This document shows positions 1 to 8,340 of a stretch of DNA of 64,000 bases, piece by piece. The DNA is from Ferruginibacter lapsinanis (GTDB lineage: Bacteria; Bacteroidota; Bacteroidia; Chitinophagales; Chitinophagaceae). The notes under the pieces were generated by a model. That model searched no databases, was not told the DNA's origin, and was given only the letters and a program-made list of their open reading frames with translations. Location of the stretch: positions 620,001-684,000 of the forward strand of contig NZ_CP086063.1 in NCBI RefSeq assembly GCF_020783315.1. Direction: 5' to 3'. A program made the translations under genes and the position numbers. Every line of letters starts with the position of its first letter. Position 1 is the stretch's first letter.

Positions 1-968
1 AACGTACTGCTGCTGAGGCTGCTATAGAAAATTCCATTACTGTATTCAATCTCGAAAGTGATGAAATAAAAGGTTCTATCATTGGTAGAGAAGGCCGTAA
101 TATCAGGGCTATTGAAGCTGCAACAGGTGTTGACCTGGTGGTTGATGATACTCCGGAAGCAATCGTCCTATCTTCCTTTGATCCATTACGTAGAGAAATT
201 GCCCGTTTATCATTACAACGTTTAGTAGCGGATGGCCGTATTCACCCTGCCCGTATTGAAGAAGTGGTGGAAAAAACCAAACGTCAGTTAGACGATCAAG
301 TAATGGAAATCGGTGAACGTACTGCAATGGAATTAGGTGTACACGGATTACACAAAGAATTGATCAGAATGGTTGGCCGGATGCGTTTCCGTTCTTCATA
401 TGGTCAAAACTTATTGATGCACAGTCGTGAGACTGCCAATCTTTGTGCTATCATGGCTGCCGAATTAGGCATGAACCCTAAATTGGCAAAACGTGCCGGA
501 TTATTGCATGATATTGGTAAAGTGCCGGATGAAGAAACAGAATTAAGCCATGCGCTATTGGGTGCTAAACTGGCTGAAAAATATGGCGAAAACCCTGCAG
601 TAGTCAATGCTATAGGTGCTCACCATGATGAAATGGAAATGCAATATGTGATCTCTCCTATCATTCAGGCCTGCGATGCGATCAGTGGTGCAAGACCTGG
701 TGCTAGACGTGAGATCATGCAGCAATACATCCAACGTATCAAAGACCTTGAAAGCATGGCTCAAGCCTATCAGGGTGTTGAAAAGGCCTATGCAATTCAG
801 GCCGGTCGTGAGTTAAGGGTAATTGTTGAGGCTGATAAGGTTAGCGATGCTGACAGTGATAAATTAAGCTTTGAGATAGCTCAAAAAATACAAACTGAAA
901 TGACTTTCCCGGGTCAGATCAAAGTTACAGTTATCAGAGAGAAAAGGGCTGTGAATATAGCCAGATAG
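1..968 (+). CDS. rny: Ribonuclease Y, C-terminal part (5' end outside window)
   Basis: Membrane-anchored endoribonuclease that starts mRNA decay. Only the C-terminal two thirds is present: the reading frame is open from base 3 to the window edge, so the N-terminal membrane helix and coiled coil lie outside. A KH RNA-binding motif ([15 protein letters not shown]) is encoded at about 75-120. It is followed by an HD phosphohydrolase domain with GLLHDIGK near 500-525 and a second histidine cluster ([11 protein letters not shown]) near 610-645, which are the metal ligands of the family. The protein ends normally in a short beta-rich tail ([18 protein letters not shown]). The KH then HD order is diagnostic for RNase Y. 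Confidence 0.95.
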   Translation, partial: RTAAEAAIENSITVFNLESDEIKGSIIGREGRNIRAIEAATGVDLVVDDTPEAIVLSSFDPLRREIARLSLQRLVADGRIHPARIEEVVEKTKRQLDDQVMEIGERTAMELGVHGLHKELIRMVGRMRFRSSYGQNLLMHSRETANLCAIMAAELGMNPKLAKRAGLLHDIGKVPDEETELSHALLGAKLAEKYGENPAVVNAIGAHHDEMEMQYVISPIIQACDAISGARPGARREIMQQYIQRIKDLESMAQAYQGVEKAYAIQAGRELRVIVEADKVSDADSDKLSFEIAQKIQTEMTFPGQIKVTVIREKRAVNIAR

Positions 969-1064
969 CCGTTTTAAGTAACACGTTTTAAGTAGTAAGT
1001 CCAAAAAGTCTGATTTTTTTGAAAAAAACTTATAACTTATAACTTATAACTCAGAACTTTTCTC

Positions 1065-1072
1065 TACCTTTG
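1065..1072 (+). promoter_or_regulatory. Bacteroidota -7 promoter box (TACCTTTG) of rplS
   Basis: TACCTTTG matches the Bacteroidota primary-sigma -7 consensus TAnnTTTG and lies 22 nt before the rplS start codon. No clear TTG -33 element is seen at 19-21 nt upstream; that position is occupied by tandem ATAACTT repeats (about 1031-1050). Confidence 0.6.
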
Positions 1073-1094
1073 CCGTCCGTTAAAAATAAAGATC

Positions 1095-1463
1095 ATGAAC
1101 GCAGTAGCATTTGTACACGAACAATTAACAGCAAAACCAGCTTTACCAAGTTTTAAAGCAGGTGACAACATAACTGTAAACTACAAAATTGTAGAAGGAA
1201 ACAAAGAACGTATCCAAAGCTTTAAAGGCGATGTGATCAAACGTCAGGGTACCGGGGCTACCGCTACTTTTACAGTACGTAAAATGAGTGATGGTGTAGG
1301 TGTTGAACGTTTATTCCCTTTCTATTCTCCTAATATTGAGAGTGTTGTGTTAAACAAAGTAGGTAAAGTACGCAGAGCTAAATTGTTCTACTTACGTGAA
1401 AGAAGCGGTAAAAGTGCACGTATCCAGGAAAAAAGAATGGCAGTTGCTCTTAAAAAGAAGTAA
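1095..1463 (+). CDS. rplS: 50S ribosomal protein L19
   Basis: Large-subunit ribosomal protein at the 30S-50S interface. The 122-aa product has the family hallmarks: [22 protein letters not shown], the FKGDVI segment, [22 protein letters not shown] and the basic [24 protein letters not shown]19 is normally 115-125 aa, so length fits. It has its own TAnnTTTG promoter box just upstream and a strong intrinsic terminator 20 nt after the stop, so it is probably transcribed alone, separate from rny. The usual partners rpsP-rimM-trmD are not adjacent here. Confidence 0.97.
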   Translation: MNAVAFVHEQLTAKPALPSFKAGDNITVNYKIVEGNKERIQSFKGDVIKRQGTGATATFTVRKMSDGVGVERLFPFYSPNIESVVLNKVGKVRRAKLFYLRERSGKSARIQEKRMAVALKKK

Positions 1464-1483
1464 TTTCCTTATGAAATATATAG

Positions 1484-1514
1484 AAGCGAAAACCAATTGG
1501 TTTTCGCTTTTTTG
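1484..1514 (+). terminator. Intrinsic terminator of rplS
   Basis: Self-complementary stem AAGCGAAAACCAATTGGTTT (continuing with TCGCTT) followed by a T-run to 1514. It begins 20 nt after the rplS stop codon. Confidence 0.85.
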
Positions 1515-1649
1515 TTTATGTTAAACTCAGCCTAAAAGAGCCGTATGCATTGCAAGGGCCGGGGAAATAAATTAGCTTTACATCGTAATATCCAATTCCG
1601 GTGACAACATTTGTATTCTTTTTTAATTTTCACCCGAAAACGAATTAGT

Positions 1650-1775
1650 ATGAAAAAGATCGCCATTTCTGTCCTGTTTGTATCAGTTGTACTAATGTTT
1701 ACAGCTTGTGCAAGAGGTATCTCTCCGTATGAAGCAGCCAATGGAAAAGCAAAATGTGGCAGATACCTGAGATAA
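1650..1775 (+). CDS. 41-aa small lipoprotein (unannotated-size ORF)
   Basis: I do not recognise a named family. The ORF starts with ATG-AAA-AAG at 1650 and encodes 41 residues: a lipoprotein signal peptide (MKKIAISVLFVSVVLMFTAC, lipobox FTAC with Cys20) and a mature part of only 22 residues, ARGISPYEAANGKAKCGRYLR after the lipid-bearing Cys, with one more Cys and a basic end. It would be a lipid-anchored peptide exposed in the periplasm or on the surface. The perfect signal peptide plus the non-random polar tail argue that it is real. It lies alone between the rplS terminator and the tatA promoter. No Shine-Dalgarno is obvious, as is usual in Bacteroidota. Confidence 0.75.
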   Translation: MKKIAISVLFVSVVLMFTACARGISPYEAANGKAKCGRYLR

Positions 1776-1821
1776 TCAGTATTATTAACAATCAAAAAAC
1801 AGGTAAAGGGAATATTTCTTT

Positions 1822-1829
1822 TATCTTTG
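1822..1829 (+). promoter_or_regulatory. -7 promoter box (TATCTTTG) of tatA
   Basis: TATCTTTG fits TAnnTTTG and lies 18 nt before the ATG at 1848. A longer reading frame would begin with a TTG at 1827, inside this box, so the box also decides that 1848 is the start. Confidence 0.6.
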
Positions 1830-1847
1830 CGCTATAAAATCTTAATC

Positions 1848-2111
1848 ATGTTATTATCAATTTTGAATGCAGTTTTCTTGATCGGAATGCCGGGTGGTTC
1901 TGAATGGATCTTTATCCTTATCGCAGTTATCTTATTATTTGGTGGCAAAAAAATTCCTGAGTTAATGAAAGGAATAGGCAAAGGTGTTCGTGAATTCAAA
2001 GATGCCAAAGACAATGTAAAAAGTGAGTTCGAAGCAGGAATGAATGAAAAAGATAAAGATGAAGAAATTCGTCAATTAAGAAAACAATTGGAGCAACAAA
2101 AACAATCATAG
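1848..2111 (+). CDS. tatA: Sec-independent protein translocase subunit TatA
   Basis: Pore-forming TatA/E component of the twin-arginine pathway, which exports folded proteins across the inner membrane. The 87-aa protein has one N-terminal membrane helix (about residues 10-27), the conserved FGxxKxPEL hinge (here [21 protein letters not shown]), an amphipathic helix and a charged C-terminal tail. I chose ATG 1848 rather than the upstream TTG because the latter lies within the promoter box. The family also contains TatB, but the short tail and the FG-KxPEL hinge favour TatA. tatC is not in the window. Confidence 0.9.
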   Translation: MLLSILNAVFLIGMPGGSEWIFILIAVILLFGGKKIPELMKGIGKGVREFKDAKDNVKSEFEAGMNEKDKDEEIRQLRKQLEQQKQS

Positions 2112-2212
2112 TCTTTACAAGACAATTAACATTCAACCAGATTACGGCTGAAGTGAAAGACAGAAACTTTGTCCTCCACTCCAGCCTATTTTATACATAC
2201 CAATCAAACTAA

Positions 2213-3652
2213 TTGCAACCATTGATCAGTTCTATACAACAATATCATCAGCAACTTACAGCAGGAAGCATTAACTGTGCAGACACTGTTGCATCTTACC
2301 TGAAAAAAATAGACGAGAAAAAACACCTGAATGCTTTTACACAGGTTTTTGCTGAAGAAGCTGTAGCAAAAGCAGTTGAACTGGATAATAAAAGAAGATC
2401 AGGTGCCCCTATAGGCAAGCTGCATGGTGTAGTAATAGCCATTAAGGATGTTTTATGCTATAAAGACCACGTGGTTACTGCTGCATCAAAAATATTAGAG
2501 GGTTATACAGCTGTGTATAACGCTACTGCTATACAACGTTTATTAGATGAAGAAGCCATTATTATAGGTGCTTGTAATTGCGACGAATTTGCAATGGGTA
2601 GTACCAACGAAAATTCTGCTTATGGAAATGTATTGAATGCATTGGACGAAACAAAAGTACCGGGTGGTTCCAGTGGTGGCAGTGCTGTTGCCGTACAAGC
2701 AGATATGTGTATGATCAGTCTTGGTAGTGATACCGGAGGCTCCGTTAGGCAACCGGCAGATTTCTGTGGCATTGTAGGGCTTAAACCTACTTATGGCCGT
2801 ATATCTAGATATGGACTGATTGCTTATGCCTCTTCATTTGACCAGATAGGAATTTTTGGAAATAATATAGATGATATTGCTTTGGCTTTGGAAGTAATGG
2901 CGGGGCCGGATGATTTTGACAGTACAGCAAGTACACAACAACCCGAAAAATTTTCTGAAACTCTTTCAACCGATAAAAAATATCGTATCGCTTATTTTAA
3001 GGAAGCATTATTTCATGAATCTTTAGATAAAGAAATCAAGGAAAAAATTTTATCGCTGATCGATACTTTAAAAGCCGATGGGCATACTGTTGAGGCTGTG
3101 GAATTTGACCTGATCGATTATATCGTACCAGCATATTATGTATTAACGACTGCAGAGGCAAGCAGCAACTTAAGTCGTTTTGATGGTATACGTTTTGGAC
3201 ATAGCACTAAAGAACCAATTACCGACTTAAATGATTTTTATTCAAAAACCAGAACAGAAGGATTTGGTAAAGAAGTACAACATCGTATTTTATTAGGAAC
3301 ATTTGTATTAAGTGCTGGCTATTATGATGCCTATTTCAGTAAGGCACAACAGGTGCGGCAATTATTGGTAGATAAAACAACTAAAGTGTTTGAAGATTTT
3401 GATGTGATCATTTTACCTACATCTCCGGTAACAGCGTTTACCATCGGAGAGAAAAAAGATGATCCGATTGCCATGTATCTGGCAGATATTTATACCGTTT
3501 TTGCCAACCTTACAGGATTGCCAGGCATATCAGTACCGTTGTTCAAACATAGTAATGGCATGCCTTTTGGCTTACAGGCATTAACCAATAAATTGGAAGA
3601 AACAACATTATTATCGTTTTCAAAATTATTGATGCAACAATACAGGCAGTAA
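2213..3652 (+). CDS. gatA: Asp-tRNA(Asn)/Glu-tRNA(Gln) amidotransferase subunit A
   Basis: Amidase subunit of GatCAB, which converts mischarged Glu-tRNA(Gln) or Asp-tRNA(Asn) to the amidated form using ammonia from glutamine. The 479-aa length is typical. The amidase-signature Ser-cisSer-Lys triad is visible: Lys in VVIAIKD (about residue 78), cis-Ser and surrounding glycines in VPGGSSGGSAVAVQ (about 153), and nucleophile Ser in GSDTGGSVRQPA. The first usable start is TTG at 2213 (a second TTG follows at 2222); no ATG is available upstream. gatB and gatC are not adjacent, which is common. It ends 17 nt before the transglycosylase gene, suggesting co-transcription. Confidence 0.95.
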   Translation: MQPLISSIQQYHQQLTAGSINCADTVASYLKKIDEKKHLNAFTQVFAEEAVAKAVELDNKRRSGAPIGKLHGVVIAIKDVLCYKDHVVTAASKILEGYTAVYNATAIQRLLDEEAIIIGACNCDEFAMGSTNENSAYGNVLNALDETKVPGGSSGGSAVAVQADMCMISLGSDTGGSVRQPADFCGIVGLKPTYGRISRYGLIAYASSFDQIGIFGNNIDDIALALEVMAGPDDFDSTASTQQPEKFSETLSTDKKYRIAYFKEALFHESLDKEIKEKILSLIDTLKADGHTVEAVEFDLIDYIVPAYYVLTTAEASSNLSRFDGIRFGHSTKEPITDLNDFYSKTRTEGFGKEVQHRILLGTFVLSAGYYDAYFSKAQQVRQLLVDKTTKVFEDFDVIILPTSPVTAFTIGEKKDDPIAMYLADIYTVFANLTGLPGISVPLFKHSNGMPFGLQALTNKLEETTLLSFSKLLMQQYRQ

Positions 3653-3669
3653 AAAGTATCTTACTATTA

Positions 3670-4875
3670 ATGAATAGATTTTTATCCATAGCAGTAGTTA
3701 GTTTGCTGATGTTTTTTACATCAGCAGGAAAAACATGGGCACTACCGGATAATAAAAACTTGCATCACGCTGTAAGAGATACGATGGTTGAAGATATCGC
3801 TACTGAAGATGCAACCATTGATGAGATCATTCAGGCACGAGAAAATCAAAAAGTAAAAAAGGAAAAAATAGCTTACATAAGCCAGGTTACGCAATACGGA
3901 TTTAAAAACCTTTTTTCTCCCACAGGATACAATACAGCGCTGCCATACAGCACACAGATAAATCCCAACGCTATTAGTTTTACGCAGGATTACATGAGAG
4001 TACATGGCAATTACTTACAAAAGATGAAAGGTTGGGGACAACCTTATTTCAATTTAATTGAAAATATTTTACAGCAATACGGCTTACCGAAAGAACTTAA
4101 ATATATTGCTGTTATTGAATCTAATTTAAGCACTGATGCTACCAGCCCGGTAGGCGCTGGTGGCCCATGGCAGTTTATGCCTTACACTGCAAAAAATTTC
4201 GGCCTGACAGTAAACAGCTTTGTAGATGATCGAAGAGATTATTACAAGAGTACACATGCCGCATCTAAATATTTATTGAGTTTATACAAAGAAATGCATG
4301 ACTGGTTATTGGTAATGGCCGCTTACAACGGCGGACCAGGCAGAGTATACAATGCGATCAAAAAGAGTGGCAGCAGGGATTTCTGGCAATTACAATATTA
4401 CTTACCCGAAGAATCAAGGACCTATGTAAAACGTTTTATTGCTACTCAATACATCATGGAGGGTAGCAACAACATAGATGGCAGTGGAGATATTGCTGCA
4501 TTTGATGAAGCTATGTCGAGAACAACCTATGGTCTTTCTCCTACTAAAAATCCATACAATACCAAACCAAAATTATCGGCACAACAACTGGTAGATGTTG
4601 AAGTGCTTCCCATTTCAGGGAAATACAATTCATTGGTAATCGCTAAAAATCTATCAATGGATATTACCACTTTCAATAATTACAACCCGGGATTCGATCA
4701 GGCAATGTCTACCATTGGTAATTTTGATCTTCGATTACCTCCTGAAAAAATGCAATTATTTACTGCAAATAAATATCAAATTCTGAATGAATGTGTGCAA
4801 GTATTATATAATAGTACCTCTATTCCTTCGCCTACTAAGACTGTTTATAAAAGGAGTGCAAAAAAGAGAGCGTAG
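3670..4875 (+). CDS. MltD-like lytic transglycosylase (SLT domain, LysM-like tail)
   Basis: Periplasmic peptidoglycan-cleaving enzyme forming 1,6-anhydro-muramyl ends. The 401-aa protein has an N-terminal signal peptide (about 1-24) and an SLT/GEWL domain (about 120-260). The catalytic Glu lies in YIAVIESNLS, followed by ATSPVGAGGPWQFMP and MAAYNGGPGRVYNAIKKSG, all family 1 lytic-transglycosylase motifs. The C-terminus (about 305-370, LPISGKYNSLVIAKNL and NNYNPGF) looks like a LysM peptidoglycan-binding module, giving the MltD layout. A basic tail (KRSAKKRA) closes the protein. It lies 17 nt after gatA and ends 6 nt before the convergent pabB stop. Confidence 0.9.
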   Translation: MNRFLSIAVVSLLMFFTSAGKTWALPDNKNLHHAVRDTMVEDIATEDATIDEIIQARENQKVKKEKIAYISQVTQYGFKNLFSPTGYNTALPYSTQINPNAISFTQDYMRVHGNYLQKMKGWGQPYFNLIENILQQYGLPKELKYIAVIESNLSTDATSPVGAGGPWQFMPYTAKNFGLTVNSFVDDRRDYYKSTHAASKYLLSLYKEMHDWLLVMAAYNGGPGRVYNAIKKSGSRDFWQLQYYLPEESRTYVKRFIATQYIMEGSNNIDGSGDIAAFDEAMSRTTYGLSPTKNPYNTKPKLSAQQLVDVEVLPISGKYNSLVIAKNLSMDITTFNNYNPGFDQAMSTIGNFDLRLPPEKMQLFTANKYQILNECVQVLYNSTSIPSPTKTVYKRSAKKRA

Positions 4876-4881
4876 CTGTAA

Positions 4882-6165
4882 TCACCCTAACACTTTCACA
4901 ATCGCTTCCACCTTCAACAAACATTCTTCATATTCTTTTTCAGCTTCGCTGTAAAAAGTAATAGCACTACCTACCTGGAAAGATAAATAGTTAGTTGATG
5001 CATTATATAGAATACTTCTTATCACAACATTAAAATCAAAATCACCATCGGGTTTTATATAACCTACGGCTCCAGAGAATAGACCTCGTTTTGTTTTTTC
5101 AAATTCTTCTATCAGTTGCATTACTTTTTTCTTGGGAGCCCCCGTCATACTGCCCATAGGGAATGTAGCTTTCACAATATCAATCCAATCAGTATCAGCA
5201 GTAACTTTTCCACTTACAGTACTGATCATCTGATGCACCTGCGGAAAACTGTAAATACCAAAAAGTTCATCTACCTGTACAGAATTTTCGACACATATTT
5301 TACTAAGATCATTGCGTACCAGATCCACTACCATTACATTTTCACTCTTTTCTTTTGCACTATTGATAAGGTGTAGCTTATTGGCTTCATCGACTTCAAC
5401 ATGTTGTAAATCTCTTTTGGCTGTACCTTTTATGGGTTGAGAAATTATTTGATTGCCGCTTCTTTTTAAATATCGTTCCGGGCTGGCACAAATGCAATAT
5501 TTATCTTCCAGTTTATATAAGGCTGAAAAAGGATTGGGAGAAAATTTAACCAGATGATGATACACTGACAGTGGATCTATCATAATATTATCAGCAAAAA
5601 ACTCCTGGCAAAAATTAAGCTCATAACAATCGCCTCTTAAAATATGCTGTTGTATTTTTTTTACCGCATCGATATATTCTTGTTGAGTAAAGCGACTATT
5701 GATAATAGCCGTTTTAGCAGGGAGGTCATTGATAGTAGAAGCCGAAAGCTTGATCGCTTCAATAATTTCTTCCGCTGAGCCTTCGTCAAAAAAAACAGTC
5801 ACCTGATGCTCGCTGAGTTGTAAAATTATCTCAGGAACAAAAAAGAAAGCATCTGAAAAAGCAACCCCATCAAAGTTTTCAGAACTGAGTTGTTCAATTT
5901 CGTTTTTAATATCATATCCAATATGGCCGAAGAGCCAATCATTTTGATTGGCACAAAATTCTTTCAATGCACCCAAAGCATTGCCTGAATTAAGTGATAT
6001 TTTTTGCTTACACCCAACAGCCAACAAGCATTCGAATGCAGGCGTATCAAAATGATACTGCTGATTATCCAGCAAACAAAAAATGTTGAACCGGCTTGCC
6101 CAGTTCAACATCTGTATTTTGAATTCGTTTAAATTACTAACGGAAAATGATGTAGTTTTTTTCAC
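4882..6165 (-). CDS. pabB: Aminodeoxychorismate synthase component I
   Basis: Chorismate-using enzyme of the folate pathway: with a glutaminase it makes 4-amino-4-deoxychorismate, the precursor of p-aminobenzoate. The 427-aa protein shows the C-terminal chorismate-binding fold with LNFCQEFFA, PIKGTAKRD, GSMTGAPK and the QVGSAITFYSEAEKEYEE segment. The Lys in PIKGT is what separates PabB from anthranilate synthase TrpE, which has Ala there, so I call PabB. The start is GTG at 6165 (MKKTTSFS). No pabA or pabC lies next to it. The gene stands alone, convergent with the transglycosylase gene. Confidence 0.88.
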   Translation of the reverse strand: MKKTTSFSVSNLNEFKIQMLNWASRFNIFCLLDNQQYHFDTPAFECLLAVGCKQKISLNSGNALGALKEFCANQNDWLFGHIGYDIKNEIEQLSSENFDGVAFSDAFFFVPEIILQLSEHQVTVFFDEGSAEEIIEAIKLSASTINDLPAKTAIINSRFTQQEYIDAVKKIQQHILRGDCYELNFCQEFFADNIMIDPLSVYHHLVKFSPNPFSALYKLEDKYCICASPERYLKRSGNQIISQPIKGTAKRDLQHVEVDEANKLHLINSAKEKSENVMVVDLVRNDLSKICVENSVQVDELFGIYSFPQVHQMISTVSGKVTADTDWIDIVKATFPMGSMTGAPKKKVMQLIEEFEKTKRGLFSGAVGYIKPDGDFDFNVVIRSILYNASTNYLSFQVGSAITFYSEAEKEYEECLLKVEAIVKVLG

Positions 6166-6269
6166 TTGTAGTCTTTTACTCCACTAATTTTTACTCATTA
6201 CACCAATTGAAAATTTTTATTCTTAAATTAATTCGTGTAACTCGACTAATTCGTGCAATAAATTACAAA

Positions 6270-6704
6270 TTAAAAATCATCATCATCATCATCAAAACCT
6301 CCACCGTCTAAATCATCAAAACCAAGATCTTTAAATTCATCATCAATTTTGAAATCATCCTCTTCCTCTTCTTTCCCTTTTTTAGTTGGTGCTTTTTTTA
6401 TTTTTGATTTAGGAACATCAAACTCGTCAAAGTCAGGATCCCAATCATCGTCTTCCTCGTCACCTTTTTCCCAATCATCGTCTTTATCATCAATATCGTC
6501 ATCATCATCATCGTCATCATCTTTTGATTTTTTTGACGAGGCTTTTCCTTTTTTTACGGGAGTTTCATCAATATCATCATCATCGTCATCATCATCGTCT
6601 TCATCTTTCTTAGATTTAGAAGAAGGCTTAGCTGCAGCTTCCTTTTTTGCAGGAGCAGCACTTTTTGTGGTGGTCTTTTTATCCTTATCTGATTTTGTAG
6701 CCAT
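6270..6704 (-). CDS. Poly-Asp/Lys low-complexity acidic protein
   Basis: 144-aa protein of unknown function without a recognisable fold. The N-terminal 35 residues are Lys/Ala/Thr-rich. Two modules then each carry Lys residues followed by a run of nine Asp and an Ile-Asp (near residues 36-47 and 63-74). A second acidic half follows with WEKGDEEDDDWDPDFDEFD and a short basic linker (KSKIKKAPTKKGK), and it ends in GGGFDDDDDDF. The reading is almost entirely charged and surely disordered. A terminal aromatic after an acidic run resembles the tip of SSB-type protein-docking tails, but that is only analogy. ATG start at 6704. It follows purA (start at 8052) on the same strand, 88 nt after its stop. 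Confidence 0.8.
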   Translation of the reverse strand: MATKSDKDKKTTTKSAAPAKKEAAAKPSSKSKKDEDDDDDDDDDIDETPVKKGKASSKKSKDDDDDDDDDIDDKDDDWEKGDEEDDDWDPDFDEFDVPKSKIKKAPTKKGKEEEEDDFKIDDEFKDLGFDDLDGGGFDDDDDDF

Positions 6705-6792
6705 AGTTTAACGCATTAGTACTGTAAAATTTCTTAGAGATTTTTAATTAGCCAAAAAAAAATGCAACTTTTTTTAAAATATTATTTTTTTG

Positions 6793-8052
6793 TTATGCTT
6801 CTATTATCTGATCTCTGCCTGGTCCGTTGCTTATATATTTTACCGGAACCTTTAAAAACTGGTTAATATAGTCAATATACTCTTTCATTGCCTGAGGCAA
6901 AGCAGCATGGGTATCAATTGCTGTAATATCTGTTTTCCATCCTTTGAAACTTTTATACACGGGAGTAATATCAAGACGGTTCATTTGAAACGGAACCTGA
7001 TCTGTTTCTTTTCCTCCGATAGAATAACTGCTGCATACCTGTAAGTCATCAATATTATCTAATATATCTGTTTTGGTCATGATAATTTGAGTAACCCCAT
7101 TGATCATGCAGGCAAATTGCAATGCTACCAGATCGATCCAGCCACAACGTCTCGGCCTTCCTGTAGTGCTTCCGAATTCATTACCTGTTTTACGCAACAA
7201 TTCTCCCATATCGTCATGTAACTCTGTAGGGAAAGGACCACTTCCCACTCTCGTACAATATGCTTTTGTTATACCAAAAACCTCGCCGATTTTTTGCGGA
7301 GCAATACCTAATCCAGTACAAACGCCAGCAGAAATAGTATTGCTGCTGGTCACAAACGGGAATGTTCCAAAATCAACATCCAGCATACTTCCCTGTGCAC
7401 CTTCGGCTAATACCTTTTTACCTTCATTGATCTTTTCGTTGATAAAGTATTCCCCGTTAACAATTTTAAATCCACGCAAAAATTCAATTGCTTCAAAAAA
7501 ATCATTTTCCCACTGGCTGATATCTTCATCAAACTTATAGTTATTCAGTATTTCCTGATGCTTTGCTTTTAGTTTTTCGTATTCTGCATTAAAATTATTA
7601 TTGATATCTCCCACTCTTAATCCGTTGCGTCCGGTTTTATCCATATAAGCCGGACCAATACCTTTTAAGGTAGAACCAATCTTGTCATTTCCTTTAGATA
7701 GTTCGCTGGCTTTATCCAGGGCTCTGTGTGTAGGTAAAATAAGGTGTGTTCTTTCGCTGATGTATAAATTCTTTTTATAATCAACCCCCATCGCTGCTAC
7801 AGTTTCACATTCTTTTTTAAATGTTACCACATCCAGCACTACGCCATTCCCTATCAGGTTAATTTTATCTTCATGAAAAATTCCACTTGGAATTTGATGG
7901 AGTACTACTTTTTTTCCGTTTACATACAATGTGTGTCCTGCATTTGGTCCACCTTGAAAACGAGCGATCACATCATATTTGGGAGCAAAATAATCAACAA
8001 TTTTTCCTTTGCCTTCATCACCCCATTGCAGCCCTAAAATTACATCTACCAT
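6793..8052 (-). CDS. purA: Adenylosuccinate synthetase
   Basis: Couples IMP, aspartate and GTP to adenylosuccinate, the first committed step to AMP. The 419-aa protein is full length. It begins with the GTP-binding QWGDEGKGKIVD motif containing the catalytic Asp, followed by GPNAGHTLY with the catalytic His, then STLKGIGPAYMDK, AEGAQGSMLDVDFGTFPFVTSSN, and GSTTGRPRRCGWIDL, all classical PurA signatures. ATG at 8052. The 288-bp region upstream of its start holds the ackA terminator and AT-rich imperfect repeats. Confidence 0.97.
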   Translation of the reverse strand: MVDVILGLQWGDEGKGKIVDYFAPKYDVIARFQGGPNAGHTLYVNGKKVVLHQIPSGIFHEDKINLIGNGVVLDVVTFKKECETVAAMGVDYKKNLYISERTHLILPTHRALDKASELSKGNDKIGSTLKGIGPAYMDKTGRNGLRVGDINNNFNAEYEKLKAKHQEILNNYKFDEDISQWENDFFEAIEFLRGFKIVNGEYFINEKINEGKKVLAEGAQGSMLDVDFGTFPFVTSSNTISAGVCTGLGIAPQKIGEVFGITKAYCTRVGSGPFPTELHDDMGELLRKTGNEFGSTTGRPRRCGWIDLVALQFACMINGVTQIIMTKTDILDNIDDLQVCSSYSIGGKETDQVPFQMNRLDITPVYKSFKGWKTDITAIDTHAALPQAMKEYIDYINQFLKVPVKYISNGPGRDQIIEA

Positions 8053-8272
8053 TATTTGTGTTTAATTAGTTGGTTTTTATGAAATAAGTCAAAAGTTAAA
8101 AATTAAAACCAAAAATTGGATACTGAGCACAATCAGATTTTTTACTTTTGAATTTTGATTTATTATTTGTTCTGAAATCGGCGTAAAAATAAATTGAAAT
8201 ATTACAACCACCTAAAATGAAATGTAATTATTTGAAAATTGGGTAATAATTCAATGAAAAATGCAATGATTG

Positions 8273-8312
8273 CAATAAAAAGAAGAAATCCTATAAATAT
8301 TATAGGATTTCT
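8273..8312 (-). terminator. Intrinsic terminator of the pta-ackA unit
   Basis: On the minus strand a 14-bp stem (AGAAATCCTATAAT / ATTTATAGGATTTCT, small loop) is followed by TCTTTTTATTG. It lies 28 nt after the ackA stop. Confidence 0.75.
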
Positions 8313-8340
8313 TGATGGATTTTCTGGATATAGCAATTTT

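Noticed and set aside
6349..6711. Serine-rich reading frame on the plus strand opposite the acidic protein
   Set aside because: It is the complement of the Asp codons (GAT/GAC read as ATC/TC-rich Ser codons). The minus-strand frame has a start, stop and a sensible charged protein.
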